Positions 41,001-48,365 of a stretch of 64,000 nucleotides of DNA are shown here, one piece after another (within the stretch, counting starts at the first letter, position 1; the number at the start of each line of letters is the position of its first letter). Below the pieces are notes generated by a model. That model was not told where the DNA came from, made no database searches, and saw only the letters and a program-made list of their open reading frames with translations. Location: NCBI GenBank assembly GCA_020849275.1, contig JADLGO010000023.1:22611-86610 (forward strand), given 5' to 3'. The translations under genes and the position numbers were made by a program. The DNA is from Chthonomonadales bacterium. Lineage in GTDB: Bacteria; Armatimonadota; Chthonomonadetes; Chthonomonadales; CAJBBX01.

Positions 41001-42444
41001 CATGCGCCTGGTCGGCAAGAGCGTCAACATCGGCGAGTTCGGAGTCAAGACGCACGATGCCTGGGCGCGCGACCGCGGGCCGGGCGGCTACCTGATCATG
41101 CGGACCGAGCCGGAGCAGCGTCGTCTGTTCTGGAACGTGGTGCACGTCGGACTGGGCTGGGACGTCACCAAGATCCAGAACTGGTGCTGGAGCGACGATC
41201 CCGACAGCGTTTTCCCGTGGGGCATCGCCTGGAACAACCCGCTGCGGCCCAAGCCCGTGCTCAGGCTCTACCGCAACCTGCGGGCCCTCTCGGACCTGGT
41301 GCGGCGCGACGACCGCGCTCCATCCGTCGTGCTTGTGATGCCGGACACCCTGCGCCAGAGCGCGCCGGACGCGCTGCAGCAGGCCGCGCTCTCCAACGCG
41401 CTCGAATGCCTTCTCGCCACCAACGTGCCCTACCACGTGGCGAACGAGGCCGACCTGCCGGGCCTGGCGCGGGGCGCGCCTCCCGCGGCGGTCCTCGTGC
41501 CGCTGGCCTATGCACTGCCCGACGCCGCCGTCGACGCGCTGCGGGACCTGGCCTGGCGCGGCAGCCGCGTCTACCTCTCCGGCGACCCGGCCGTCATGCC
41601 GGATGGCGGGCGCGACGACTCGCGTCTTCGCTCTCTCTGTGGCGTGGCGGTGGACGCGGTACGAACCGGCCCGAGCGGCCTGCCGTGGCCCGCGGTGCGT
41701 CCCGACGGCGCCGAGGCGCTCGGGACCGTCGCGGGGCACCCGCTCTACCGCTTCCGCGTGGGCGATGGCGACGTGTGGTACACGCCGGACCCCTGGGAGA
41801 CGCTGCCCGACCGCGACCTCTGGACGCGCGACGCGGAGGCTGCCGCCAGCCCGGCCGTCAACCTCTACCTGGGCCTGCCCTGGCTCGCGTCGATGCCGGG
41901 CCGCGTGCAGGTGCGCGCGGACACGGGCGCCTGGCGCGCCTCGGCGCTTGGGAGCGGCCCGGACCGCCTCGTGACGCTCTTCTCGCGCAGCGAGCGCGGG
42001 CGGGCGGGCCGCGCGTCGGTGCGAACGGCGGTCGGCTCGCTCGAGTGGGACACCCGGCCCGGCTGGGCGTGCGCGGCGCTGCTGAACGATGCGGGGCGGG
42101 TGCTCGCGGCGACGGGGGTCCGCGCGCTGCGCGACGGCTCGGGCGCGGAGATCGCGGGCGGCGAGAGCCCGTGGATGCTGGCGGCGCTCGACGGGCGCGC
42201 GCTGGACGCCGCGGCAGCCCTGGCCATCTCGGCGACCGACGGCGGCGTGGTGCGGTGGCGCTCATCGACGCGAGCGCTTCGGGCCTGGATCGTGGAGTGG
42301 CGGGACGGGCGGCTCTCGCGCGTGGCGCCCGCGCCGCTGCGCCGACACGGCGGCGCCTGGAAGGCGCGACTCGCCCCGAACGAGCTGGCGCTGGTCTGCC
42401 CGGAGCGCGATGCGGCGCGCTGGCTCGCGGCGCTCCGCCGCTGA
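38059..42444 (+). CDS. Large secreted multidomain glycosidase-like protein
   Basis: 1461 residues with a signal peptide (cut near 21). The domain order is: CBM_4_9-like beta-sandwich (about 26-175, LLRNGGFESAAGW...AWFDDVSLAPG); a ThuA/GATase-like segment (about 190-290, YDLLVIPTGATFPLAARRGLLDFLMRGGDLLCTGGYAFDDL); a second CBM_4_9-like module (about 310-455, LLPNGGFEDGLAEW...LWVDEATLAP); Ig-like linker (about 590-690); then a TIM barrel (about 725-1090) reminiscent of GH42/GH5. Barrel features include FENLQYTPPLYSF, GLIYYLNGDFQ (D843 where N-E would be expected), SEYYQRP (E937) and VNIGEFGVKTHDAW (E993, likely nucleophile). A GATase-like and beta-rich C-terminus follows. It probably acts on extracellular polysaccharide; the catalytic acid is uncertain. 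Confidence 0.72.
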   Translation: MRVGWLAAALAAATCGARVCAADTTQLLRNGGFESAAGWSLGSGIRLDAASPRTGRRALRVDATLGAQAEQIVHAVRPAGRYTLSGWVRTRDVAPREGGGFAYLAVYEIDAEGRNVWYADIAQFRGTRDWTRVERTFTVEPGTEYVSIRAGIHSATGTAWFDDVSLAPGEAAAPWREPARGLARATAYRAAILHEPGFPVRGAATPLPTVARAFGRERIPLTPLSATALADPARFSADRYDLLVIPTGATFPLAARRGLLDFLMRGGDLLCTGGYAFDDLQVREARGWLSYRRYLQREAARARDPRRRLLPNGGFEDGLAEWSADNAARCRAVEEDPFAGRLCARVQVGSPADGARISAELPVKPGRGYLVGARVRTRDVKGSGFAFLAVYQYDRDGKLVTFRDFVQRAGTTGWRRDEYHFDVAPGAARVVLNAGLYLASGTLWVDEATLAPMPREERINAHYGEPADGLVIAPTQLTIFSPDQPLAGASLAPALARPPDLPTRPERASAATRVAGFEATAQLRQNARWLPLLECRDRHGRPAGAAGALVTHYAGPFAGGNWAIFGVTSRDVFAGPEGERRLRRAARLLRLGVRAERLEPGLSIYRAGETARLRLEVANASRARRTARVVLTLFAPERPDRPLRRETRLATLAPASRASIELAWQVPAGAPDFVQARADIAVDGTPVDLAETGFCVYNARVMQGGPRVVFRRNAFEVTRTGSGRTERRMLFGTDTYGNMFGSRSASPLTWFRDLRMMRDNGLHMFENLQYTPPLYSFTEPQWRQFDALIQLSQRFGLPYMAGLLIGHDVAVDDDVLAQQATMCREFARRYRDVPGLIYYLNGDFQLALKDTPDIRRLWNEFLTARHGTDAALRRAWAPADPGGPLGQVPVRAAPSSGWLDARARDLTAFRAALVTRWVSALRAAIRSVDRLHPITSEYYQRPIDGIDLRLTMDGMDAANYGYFGPQPLDTAQMLATIKWNDMRLVGKSVNIGEFGVKTHDAWARDRGPGGYLIMRTEPEQRRLFWNVVHVGLGWDVTKIQNWCWSDDPDSVFPWGIAWNNPLRPKPVLRLYRNLRALSDLVRRDDRAPSVVLVMPDTLRQSAPDALQQAALSNALECLLATNVPYHVANEADLPGLARGAPPAAVLVPLAYALPDAAVDALRDLAWRGSRVYLSGDPAVMPDGGRDDSRLRSLCGVAVDAVRTGPSGLPWPAVRPDGAEALGTVAGHPLYRFRVGDGDVWYTPDPWETLPDRDLWTRDAEAAASPAVNLYLGLPWLASMPGRVQVRADTGAWRASALGSGPDRLVTLFSRSERGRAGRASVRTAVGSLEWDTRPGWACAALLNDAGRVLAATGVRALRDGSGAEIAGGESPWMLAALDGRALDAAAALAISATDGGVVRWRSSTRALRAWIVEWRDGRLSRVAPAPLRRHGGAWKARLAPNELALVCPERDAARWLAALRR

Positions 42445-42450
42445 CGAGAA

Positions 42451-42479
42451 GGCCCCCGCGCCCTGCTGGCGCGGGGGCC
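42451..42479. terminator. 12-bp perfect hairpin after the large glycosidase gene
   Basis: GGCCCCCGCGCC (42451-42462), five-base loop, then its exact complement to 42479. It begins six bases past the stop of the large gene and lies before the convergent small gene ending at 42504, so it can act on both. Confidence 0.65.
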
Positions 42480-42503
42480 GATCTTCGTCGCGGAGAGCTG
42501 GCC

Positions 42504-42722
42504 TCAGCGGCCGGGCGCAGCGGGCATCTGGCCGGCGGCGGGGGGGCGGGCCCCCGGCGCCTGCATCTTCAGCCTCCGCTGGATGTCCGGCGGCGGCGTC
42601 TTCGAGCGCTCCGGGATGCCCCCACTGCCGCCGGTGAAGTAGCGGTACGCCCCGCCCCCGACGATCGCGAGGATCACCAGCACGACGATCACCACGACCG
42701 GAATCGGGATCTCCTTCCGCAC
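42504..42722 (-). CDS. Small single-span membrane protein
   Basis: 72 residues, GTG start at 42722 with GGGAGGAGG about ten bases upstream. RKEIPIPVVVIVVLVILAIVGGGAYRYFTG is a single membrane helix (about 7-27) with a positively charged N-terminus. The tail is proline-rich and polar (ERSKTPPPDIQRRLKMQAPGARPP). It is 112 bp downstream of the pseudopilin gene on the same strand and resembles in layout the 95-residue protein at 36001-36288. It may be an envelope accessory of the pseudopilin; there is no direct evidence. Confidence 0.65.
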   Translation of the reverse strand: MRKEIPIPVVVIVVLVILAIVGGGAYRYFTGGSGGIPERSKTPPPDIQRRLKMQAPGARPPAAGQMPAAPGR

Positions 42723-42834
42723 AGCCGCACACCTCCTCCCACCTGACGACGCTCACACGGACCGGAGCGGGCCCCCGCGCGGAGCTTCGCTGCTCCGCGC
42801 GGGGGCGCGGCGCGGCCCGGAGGCCTGTCGGCCT

Positions 42835-43626
42835 CTAGCGGTAGGCGGGCGGGATCGCCGCCTGCAGGGCGGCCAGGTCATACGGGCCGCCGTTGGACAC
42901 GCAGAACCCGCCCGCGGGGCAGTCCGTGTTCGGATCGGCGCTCAGGTTCCACTGGAACGCGCTCGCCGAAATGGTCTGCTGGAGCCGCTCATACTTGGCG
43001 TGGCCGTCGGCGAAGGCCCAGTTGCCGGCCTTGTTGTGCCAGAAGGGAAGGCTCCCGCCGCCCTGGTCGTAGTTCCACCCGAAGGTCCAGGTGCCGAGGT
43101 CCGGCCAGAAGTCGCGGGTCTCCAGATGCAGGATGGTGGAGGCGGGAGCCTGGAAGGAGGCCAGCTTAACGACGTAGCGCCCGTTGGCGTTGAACACGTC
43201 GCCATTCATGGCGAGGTTGGCCTCGCCGTGGAAGCGGCCCGCGTCGTAGTCGGCGCGGGTCATGCCATTGTCGCACAGACACCCGGTCGGCCCGACCCAC
43301 AGGTCCCAGTAGAACACGTTGATGGTCCGCGGCGCCGAGGGGCACTGCATGATGAACTCGTTCTTGACGTAGGGCTGCACCACGCAGCGCCAGGTGGAGT
43401 GCGTTCCGTCGGAGTGGTAGACGCGGTTCGGGGAGAACCGCTCGTCGTAGTCCTGGACGTACATCAGCGACCCCAGCGAGATCTGCTTCATGTTGCTCAG
43501 GCAACTGGTCGTGCGCGCCTTCTCCCGGGCCTGTGCGAAGACCGGGAACAGGATGGCGGCGAGGATAGCGATGATCGCGATGACGACCAGTAACTCGATC
43601 AGGGTGAAGCCGTTTCGGCTCCGCAT
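42835..43626 (-). CDS. Type II secretion-type pseudopilin (DUF1559/SBP_bac_10-like)
   Basis: 263 residues from ATG 43626, five bases after [37 protein letters not shown] is a class III prepilin signal: cleavage is expected after G6, before the methylated F, with E11 at +5. The helix continues [32 protein letters not shown], a block typical of Armatimonadota/Planctomycetota pseudopilins. The globular domain ends with [11 protein letters not shown], the late H-x-DG-like motif of DUF1559 proteins, plus a cysteine-containing tail. Expected role: minor component of a periplasmic pseudopilus. No secretion-machine genes are in the window. Confidence 0.93.
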   Translation of the reverse strand: MRSRNGFTLIELLVVIAIIAILAAILFPVFAQAREKARTTSCLSNMKQISLGSLMYVQDYDERFSPNRVYHSDGTHSTWRCVVQPYVKNEFIMQCPSAPRTINVFYWDLWVGPTGCLCDNGMTRADYDAGRFHGEANLAMNGDVFNANGRYVVKLASFQAPASTILHLETRDFWPDLGTWTFGWNYDQGGGSLPFWHNKAGNWAFADGHAKYERLQQTISASAFQWNLSADPNTDCPAGGFCVSNGGPYDLAALQAAIPPAYR

Positions 43627-43673
43627 GGTAGCCTCCTTGATCGTTGGAGCGAACGTCCTGCCACGATGCCGTC

Positions 43674-43967
43674 TTACCGAATGCGAAAGGATGATGCCCT
43701 GGCTCCTACCTCCTTTCCGGCCCACGGCGGGCCTGCGTGATGTCGACATCCGGGGCGCCAACCGGCGCGTCGGACCAGGAGGCCCTCCGCCACCAGGCGC
43801 GCCACGGCGGCGCGCACCAGCGGCCGGCTGACGCCGAACTCGGCCGCCAGCCTCTGCTCGGCGGGGAGCCAGGAACCAGAGAGGTAGTAGCCCCCAGCCA
43901 GTCGCTCTGGCAGCGCCTGCGCCACGCGGTGCGACGCGGGAAACCGCCGCGTTTGCTCGTTCGCCAT
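43674..43967 (-). CDS. GntR-type winged-helix protein without effector domain
   Basis: 97 residues from ATG 43967. Residues 8-75 form a complete GntR winged helix: [56 protein letters not shown]. Full-length relatives add a LacI-type sugar-binding or FCD/UTRA domain of at least 150 residues; here only 22 residues (ending ASSFRIR) follow. Either a minimal regulator or a gene cut down by frameshift or deletion. It is 47 bp upstream of the pseudopilin gene. An inverted repeat (CGTTAC 43981-43986, GTAACG 44004-44009) lies just before its start and could be an operator. Confidence 0.65.
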   Translation of the reverse strand: MANEQTRRFPASHRVAQALPERLAGGYYLSGSWLPAEQRLAAEFGVSRPLVRAAVARLVAEGLLVRRAGWRPGCRHHAGPPWAGKEVGARASSFRIR

Positions 43968-43980
43968 AGTCGCCCCACCA

Positions 43981-44009
43981 CGTTACCATCTGCTGACCAG
44001 AGTGTAACG
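43981..44009. promoter_or_regulatory. Inverted repeat upstream of the GntR-like gene
   Basis: CGTTAC and GTAACG separated by 17 bases, 14 bases before the start codon of the GntR-like gene. The position suits autoregulation, but the arms are short and the spacing is unusual for GntR operators. Confidence 0.25.
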
Positions 44010-44025
44010 CGGCGGCTACCAGACG

Positions 44026-44514
44026 TCAAGCAGAACGATTCCCACCCGGGCCAGAGGGGCCTCGGGCGCCGAGCGCGTCGCGGACGAACTGCTCGATGGC
44101 CGCGGCCGGCCGCGCGCCGCTCGTGCGCGCCACCTCGTGACCCCCGAGGAACACGGCCATGGTGGGGATCCCCATGATGCCGTGGCGCTGCGCCAGAGCC
44201 GGCAACTCCTCGGTGTTCACCTTGGCCACCAGCAGGCGGCCGCTGCTCGCCTCCGCCACGCGCTCGAGCTCGGGCGCCACCGCGCGGCACGGCCCGCACC
44301 AGGGCGCCCAGAAGTCGACCACGACGGGCGGCGTCGCCCCGCCCACCAGCCGCTCGAAGGCGCCCTCCGTGGGCAGGTCCAGCGGGCGGCGAGGCGCAGG
44401 CAGCGGCTTGCCGCACCGGCCGCACGTGCCGGCCTCGCCCAGCCGCTCGTAGGGCACGCGGTTTCGCTGGCCGCACGCCTCGCACTCCACGATCCATCCA
44501 CGCTCGTCGGTCAT
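44026..44514 (-). CDS. trxC: Thioredoxin 2 (TrxC-like) with N-terminal zinc ribbon
   Basis: 162 residues from ATG 44514. The N-terminal 42 residues hold two CxxC pairs (CEACGQRNRV and CGRCGKP), the zinc ribbon that marks TrxC. The thioredoxin domain follows: PVVVDFWAPWCGPCRAVAPELERVAEASSGRLLVAKVNTEE (active site WCGPC), HGIMGIPTMAVFLGGHEV with the cis-proline. It reduces disulfides in the cytoplasm, driven by thioredoxin reductase. The downstream URO-D-like gene is not obviously linked. An earlier start is possible but would add a poorly conserved extension. Its last bases are 59 bp from the GntR-like start. Confidence 0.9.
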   Translation of the reverse strand: MTDERGWIVECEACGQRNRVPYERLGEAGTCGRCGKPLPAPRRPLDLPTEGAFERLVGGATPPVVVDFWAPWCGPCRAVAPELERVAEASSGRLLVAKVNTEELPALAQRHGIMGIPTMAVFLGGHEVARTSGARPAAAIEQFVRDALGARGPSGPGGNRSA

Positions 44515-44587
44515 CGTCGCGTCCTCGGCCGTTGCTTTCACGCTATCGTACCGATTCGCGCCGCGCAAAGTGCCCCCAGCCCACTCC

Positions 44588-45604
44588 CTACCTGGACGTG
44601 AGGCGATCCCAGCTCTCGAACACCTGTCGCACGTTCTCCGGACGCGCGCCCGCCCCAAACTCGCACTGAGCGATGCAGCCGCCGCGTCGCCAGAGCGCGC
44701 CATGCACCTCGCGCACCGCCGAGTCGATCTCGTCCGGCGTGGCGTGCGGCAGGAGGTTCTGCCGGTCGATCTCGCCCCAGAAGGTGATCTGCCCGGCGAA
44801 AGGCGCCAGGCTCTCGGCGCCCATGCAGAAGATCTGGGAGTTGACGGCGTCGAGCCCGATCTCCACCAGGTCGGGATAGATGGAGAGGATGTGCCCGTCG
44901 GAGTGCATCAGCGCCCGCTTGCCGGCCCCGTGCGCGATCTGGATGTAGTCACGGTAGAGCGGCTTGAAGACCTCCCGCCAGAGTTGAGGGCGGGCCAACA
45001 GTGTCCGCTGCGAGCCCCAGTCGTCCATGAACATGATCGCGTCGACGTCCGTGGCGGCCCAGACCTCCAGCAGCTCGCAGTAGAAGGCATGCATGTCGGC
45101 AAGGAACGATCGCAGGGCGGGTGGCTGGTCGAGGAGGTCCACGAGCAGCCCCTCCGTCCCGCGCAGGAACTGAAGCTGCTCGAACGGCCGCGGGCACGTG
45201 CCGGCCAGGGTGAAGCGGTCGGTGGCGGCGCAATCGCGGTTCACCGCGTCGCGGTCGATGGTGAGCCACTCGCGGGGCACGTGCACGCGCGCGGCGTCGG
45301 TCGCCCAGTCGCGGACCAATGGCTCCTTCACCTCGCCGATCACTCCGGCCTGGATGTTGCGGAACACGGCGCCCCACTCGTCCTGGTAGTCGCCAACAAC
45401 GCACGGGTCACCGACGGTCTTCGGGCGCTCGCGCAGGTGGCCGTCCACGCCCACCAGGTCGTCCGGGTAGTCGCGGCGGATGGCTTGGAGCTCGGCCGCG
45501 TAGTGCGTGGCGGCCCAGGGCAGGACCCAGAGCTGGCGCGGCGCGCGCGCGGTGTTCTCGAAGCGAAGCGTCTGGTGCACCAGATCGCGGGGCGTGGCGG
45601 TCAT
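44588..45604 (-). CDS. Uroporphyrinogen-decarboxylase-fold protein
   Basis: 338 residues from ATG 45604, behind AAGGAGAG. URO-D/methyltransferase-fold features include TFCPRPFEQ-like TCPRPFEQLQFLRGTEGLLVDLLDQP, DVDAIMFMDDWGSQRTLLARPQLWREVFKPLYRDYIQIAH, GKRALMHSDGHILSIYPDLVEIGLDAVNSQIF and ITFWGEIDRQNLLPHATPDEID. It lacks the N-terminal catalytic arginine cluster of genuine HemE (RQAGR). Relatives act as corrinoid or sugar-related methyltransferases such as the MtaA/CmuA group, mostly uncharacterised. Not a haem enzyme on present evidence. It stands 38 bp downstream of the penicillin acylase gene on the same strand. Confidence 0.85.
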   Translation of the reverse strand: MTATPRDLVHQTLRFENTARAPRQLWVLPWAATHYAAELQAIRRDYPDDLVGVDGHLRERPKTVGDPCVVGDYQDEWGAVFRNIQAGVIGEVKEPLVRDWATDAARVHVPREWLTIDRDAVNRDCAATDRFTLAGTCPRPFEQLQFLRGTEGLLVDLLDQPPALRSFLADMHAFYCELLEVWAATDVDAIMFMDDWGSQRTLLARPQLWREVFKPLYRDYIQIAHGAGKRALMHSDGHILSIYPDLVEIGLDAVNSQIFCMGAESLAPFAGQITFWGEIDRQNLLPHATPDEIDSAVREVHGALWRRGGCIAQCEFGAGARPENVRQVFESWDRLTSR

Positions 45605-45642
45605 CGTCTCTCCTTGTCGAGCGCTCAATCCCGTTCGCGGAG

Positions 45643-48078
45643 CTACTGGCCCGGCGCCGGCGGTCGGGTGTCCGCCTCGATGGCGGCGCGATCCGTAAGC
45701 ATCCGCTTGAAGAAGAACCAGCCGGCGAGCTCGCGCTGGTCGCCGAAGTGCGGCGACGAGGGGTCCTCGCTCTGGCCAGGCGGTAGGATACTGACGCCGG
45801 TGGGCACCGGGCGCGTGAGCTCCACGCGCTGGATATAGGTGCCGCGATCGGTGGCCGGGATCGGCGGCAGCGGCGCGAAGTCAACCATCCCGCGCGTGTA
45901 AGTCCAGAGGGCCATCCGCGGTCCGCGGCCCTCCTCAAGCCTGGCCACCGCCCGGTTCAGGGCGGCGGCCATCACCGCGTCCGGCGCGCGACCCTTCAGG
46001 TAGTCGTACTGCACCGGCACGGTCGACCTCGGGCCGCTGAGCACATGCACGATCAGGCTTGGCTGCATCGCCAGATCGAAGAGGCCGGACCCGGCAAGGC
46101 GAATGAAACCGAAGGGTTTGAGAAACAGGTCCTCGCGCACCTGCCCGATCCAGGCGTCGAAGAGCGTCTTGGCGACGCTGCCCTCGGTGGCATGGTGGTC
46201 CCAGGCGGCCAGGTAGGCGGCGGCCTGGCGGGCGGCCGGGCTGAGCGAGGCGGCGCGCCGCGCGAGCGCCGCGTTGAGCATGGGCAGCATGACCTGCGCG
46301 GCGTAGTCGTTGGTCCCGATGTCCAGCAGGATGCCCCGCATGTCCTCGGGAGACACGCGCCGCTTCGCGGCCAGGAGCTGCGCGATGCGGCCATTGTGGA
46401 ACACCTCGCCCCAGGCCGGTGTGTCGAAGTTGTCCCACCAGACCGCCGGTTTGTTGTTCCAGTTCGCCAGGAAGCCCTGCTTCGGGTTGATGATGTGGGG
46501 CTGCTTCTCAAAGGGCAGGATGCCGCGCCACTCCCGGGTGCCATCGCCCGGCGTGGGCAGGCGAGGGTCGACGCGCGGGTCGCGCAGGGGCGTGCGGCCG
46601 GTGAACCAGAAGCCGATACTGCCCTGCTGGTCGGCGCAGAACCAGTTGTGCGAGGTGCTAACGAGCGCGCAGGCGCGGCCAAACTCGGCCACGGTGCGCG
46701 CGCGCTGGAACCGTGCGATGGCGGCGAAGGTGTCGAGCTCGCGGTCCCAGTAGCTGGCCTTGCGGCTGTAGGCGATGTGATGCGCCCGGTCCCATTGCAC
46801 CACGGGGCCGTGGACCGTGCGGTACACATCGAGGGCCACGGGGTCGCCGCCGGCCACGGCGATCGTCTCGACACGCTTCTCCATGCTCCGCCAGGCGCCG
46901 CGGAAGCGGTAGCGCGTGTGGTCGGCCGGGTCCAGCGTCTCCACGAACACGTCCGTCTGGTCGTTGACGCCGGTGGTGGTGCTCCAGGCGATGTGGCGGT
47001 TGTGGCCGATCAGGACGCCGGGAACGCCGGCGAACCCCATGCCGATGCAGTCGTAGCCGGCGCCCGAGAGGTGCACCTCGTGCGCGATCTGCGGCGTGCG
47101 CAGGCCCATCTGCGGTCCGCCGACCAGGATCGCGCTGCCGGTGGCCGACCTGGCCGCCGTCACTGCGAAGCAGTAGCTCCCCCACTTCTGCATCAGGCCG
47201 TAGCGGCGGGCCAGGGCCATGCGCGCCGTCTGGTCGAGCAGGTCGGCGGCCCGGCGGGCAGCGCCCATGTCGAAGCGCGCGGGGAGCCGCCGCGGCGGGC
47301 CGCTCCGGCCGCCAAACGGGGCGTGCGGCGGGATCCGCTTGCCGGTAGGGTCCGCCCAGTGCGGCGTGCCGGGCCACGGGCGGCCGTCGGCGCCCGGCGG
47401 GATGGTGGTGGGCGAGGCCGGGTCGTTGCGCCAGAGGGCGTCGTTGAACAGCTTCCAGGCGTCGCCCTTCATGGCATTCTTCAGGAACGTGAGGATGAGC
47501 ATGTTGCGCAGCTCGCCGCCCTCGTCGCCCCCGAATCGGCGCGCCATCATCTGTCCGATGGCGATCGAATCGGTCTCCTTCCACGGGCGCAGGGCGGCGG
47601 GATCGAGCTTGCCCGGGAAGCCCGCGGGCTCCCAGATGGCGCCCGCCGCCCGCCGCTCGGCGATGCGGGCGTTCACGCCGTCGGCATACGCCCGGAGCGC
47701 CTCCCGACCCTCCGCGTCAAGCCGCGCCAACTGGGCTTCGCGCTCGGCCTCCGTGTAGCCGTCGATGCGCGTCTCGCGGTCGGCCGCGAGGGCCTGTTTG
47801 CCCACGAGCCCGGCCATCTCGCCCTTTGCGGTGCGGCGATAGAGCTCCATCTGGCCGAGCCGGTCCTGGGCCACCGCGTAGCCGTTGCCGTAGAAGAGGC
47901 CGCGCGCCGTGCGGGCGAAGATATGCGGCACGCCGTAGCGGTCGCGCAGCACGTCAACCGTGTCGCCGCCGACCCTGAGCGTGACGGGAGCCTGCGCGCG
48001 CGCGGGCAACGGCGACAGCGCGACGGCATGGAGAAGACAGGCAAGGAGCGAGAAGGCGAGGGCACGGCGGCGCGGCAT
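45643..48078 (-). CDS. Penicillin acylase family protein (Ntn hydrolase)
   Basis: 811 residues from ATG 48078 after GGGAGG. Signal peptide to about residue 29 (LSPLPARAQA). An alpha-subunit-like part starts VTLRVGGDTVDVLRDRYGVPHIFA, with GNGYAVAQDRLGQMELYRR. The spacer follows, then WGSYCFAVTAARSATGSAILVGGPQMG. Ser301 is the expected nucleophile, exposed by autocleavage before it (family consensus SN; here Ser-Tyr). IAHEVHLSGAGYDCIGMGFAGVPGVLIGHNRHIAWSTT is a conserved beta-subunit block. Family members cleave amide bonds of penicillins, acyl-homoserine lactones or related compounds, in the periplasm. Substrate unknown; the aromatic residue after the nucleophile is a deviation. Confidence 0.9.
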   Translation of the reverse strand: MPRRRALAFSLLACLLHAVALSPLPARAQAPVTLRVGGDTVDVLRDRYGVPHIFARTARGLFYGNGYAVAQDRLGQMELYRRTAKGEMAGLVGKQALAADRETRIDGYTEAEREAQLARLDAEGREALRAYADGVNARIAERRAAGAIWEPAGFPGKLDPAALRPWKETDSIAIGQMMARRFGGDEGGELRNMLILTFLKNAMKGDAWKLFNDALWRNDPASPTTIPPGADGRPWPGTPHWADPTGKRIPPHAPFGGRSGPPRRLPARFDMGAARRAADLLDQTARMALARRYGLMQKWGSYCFAVTAARSATGSAILVGGPQMGLRTPQIAHEVHLSGAGYDCIGMGFAGVPGVLIGHNRHIAWSTTTGVNDQTDVFVETLDPADHTRYRFRGAWRSMEKRVETIAVAGGDPVALDVYRTVHGPVVQWDRAHHIAYSRKASYWDRELDTFAAIARFQRARTVAEFGRACALVSTSHNWFCADQQGSIGFWFTGRTPLRDPRVDPRLPTPGDGTREWRGILPFEKQPHIINPKQGFLANWNNKPAVWWDNFDTPAWGEVFHNGRIAQLLAAKRRVSPEDMRGILLDIGTNDYAAQVMLPMLNAALARRAASLSPAARQAAAYLAAWDHHATEGSVAKTLFDAWIGQVREDLFLKPFGFIRLAGSGLFDLAMQPSLIVHVLSGPRSTVPVQYDYLKGRAPDAVMAAALNRAVARLEEGRGPRMALWTYTRGMVDFAPLPPIPATDRGTYIQRVELTRPVPTGVSILPPGQSEDPSSPHFGDQRELAGWFFFKRMLTDRAAIEADTRPPAPGQ

Positions 48079-48331
48079 GGCGATCCTCCCGAGGAGTGCG
48101 GGCGCCGCCGGGCGGTGACGCCGTTGCGCCCCAATTCGCCGCGCGCGGTGCCCAGATCCTGCCCGTCGCGCCGACGGCGCGCGGACCGTGATCGCCCACC
48201 CACTGCCGGCACGGCGGCGAATGGCCCTTCAGCGTGCAGCTCCATGCGCGCCACGGTCTCCGTGGTCCAGGGTGCTGACCGCCCGGATCGAGCGGCAGGG
48301 GAGGCCGCGGCGCACGCCGAAGGGAGTGGCG

Positions 48332-48352
48332 GCGGGGCCAGACTGGCCCCGC
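48332..48352 (+). repeat. 9-bp perfect hairpin beside a ribosome binding site
   Basis: GCGGGGCCA, three-base loop, then TGGCCCCGC, ending two bases before GGGAGG, the ribosome binding site of the oxidoreductase gene starting at 48366. It may modulate translation or be a residual upstream terminator. The rest of 48079-48331 holds nothing recognisable. Confidence 0.5.
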
Positions 48353-48365
48353 GCGGGAGGAGAAC

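Noticed and set aside
38140..41739. 1199-codon open frame on the minus strand of the large glycosidase gene
   Set aside because: High GC makes antisense frames open; its translation has no recognisable domain and lacks a ribosome site.
44588..45604. HemE uroporphyrinogen decarboxylase
   Set aside because: The fold fits but the HemE N-terminal catalytic motif is missing, so the haem function is not claimed.
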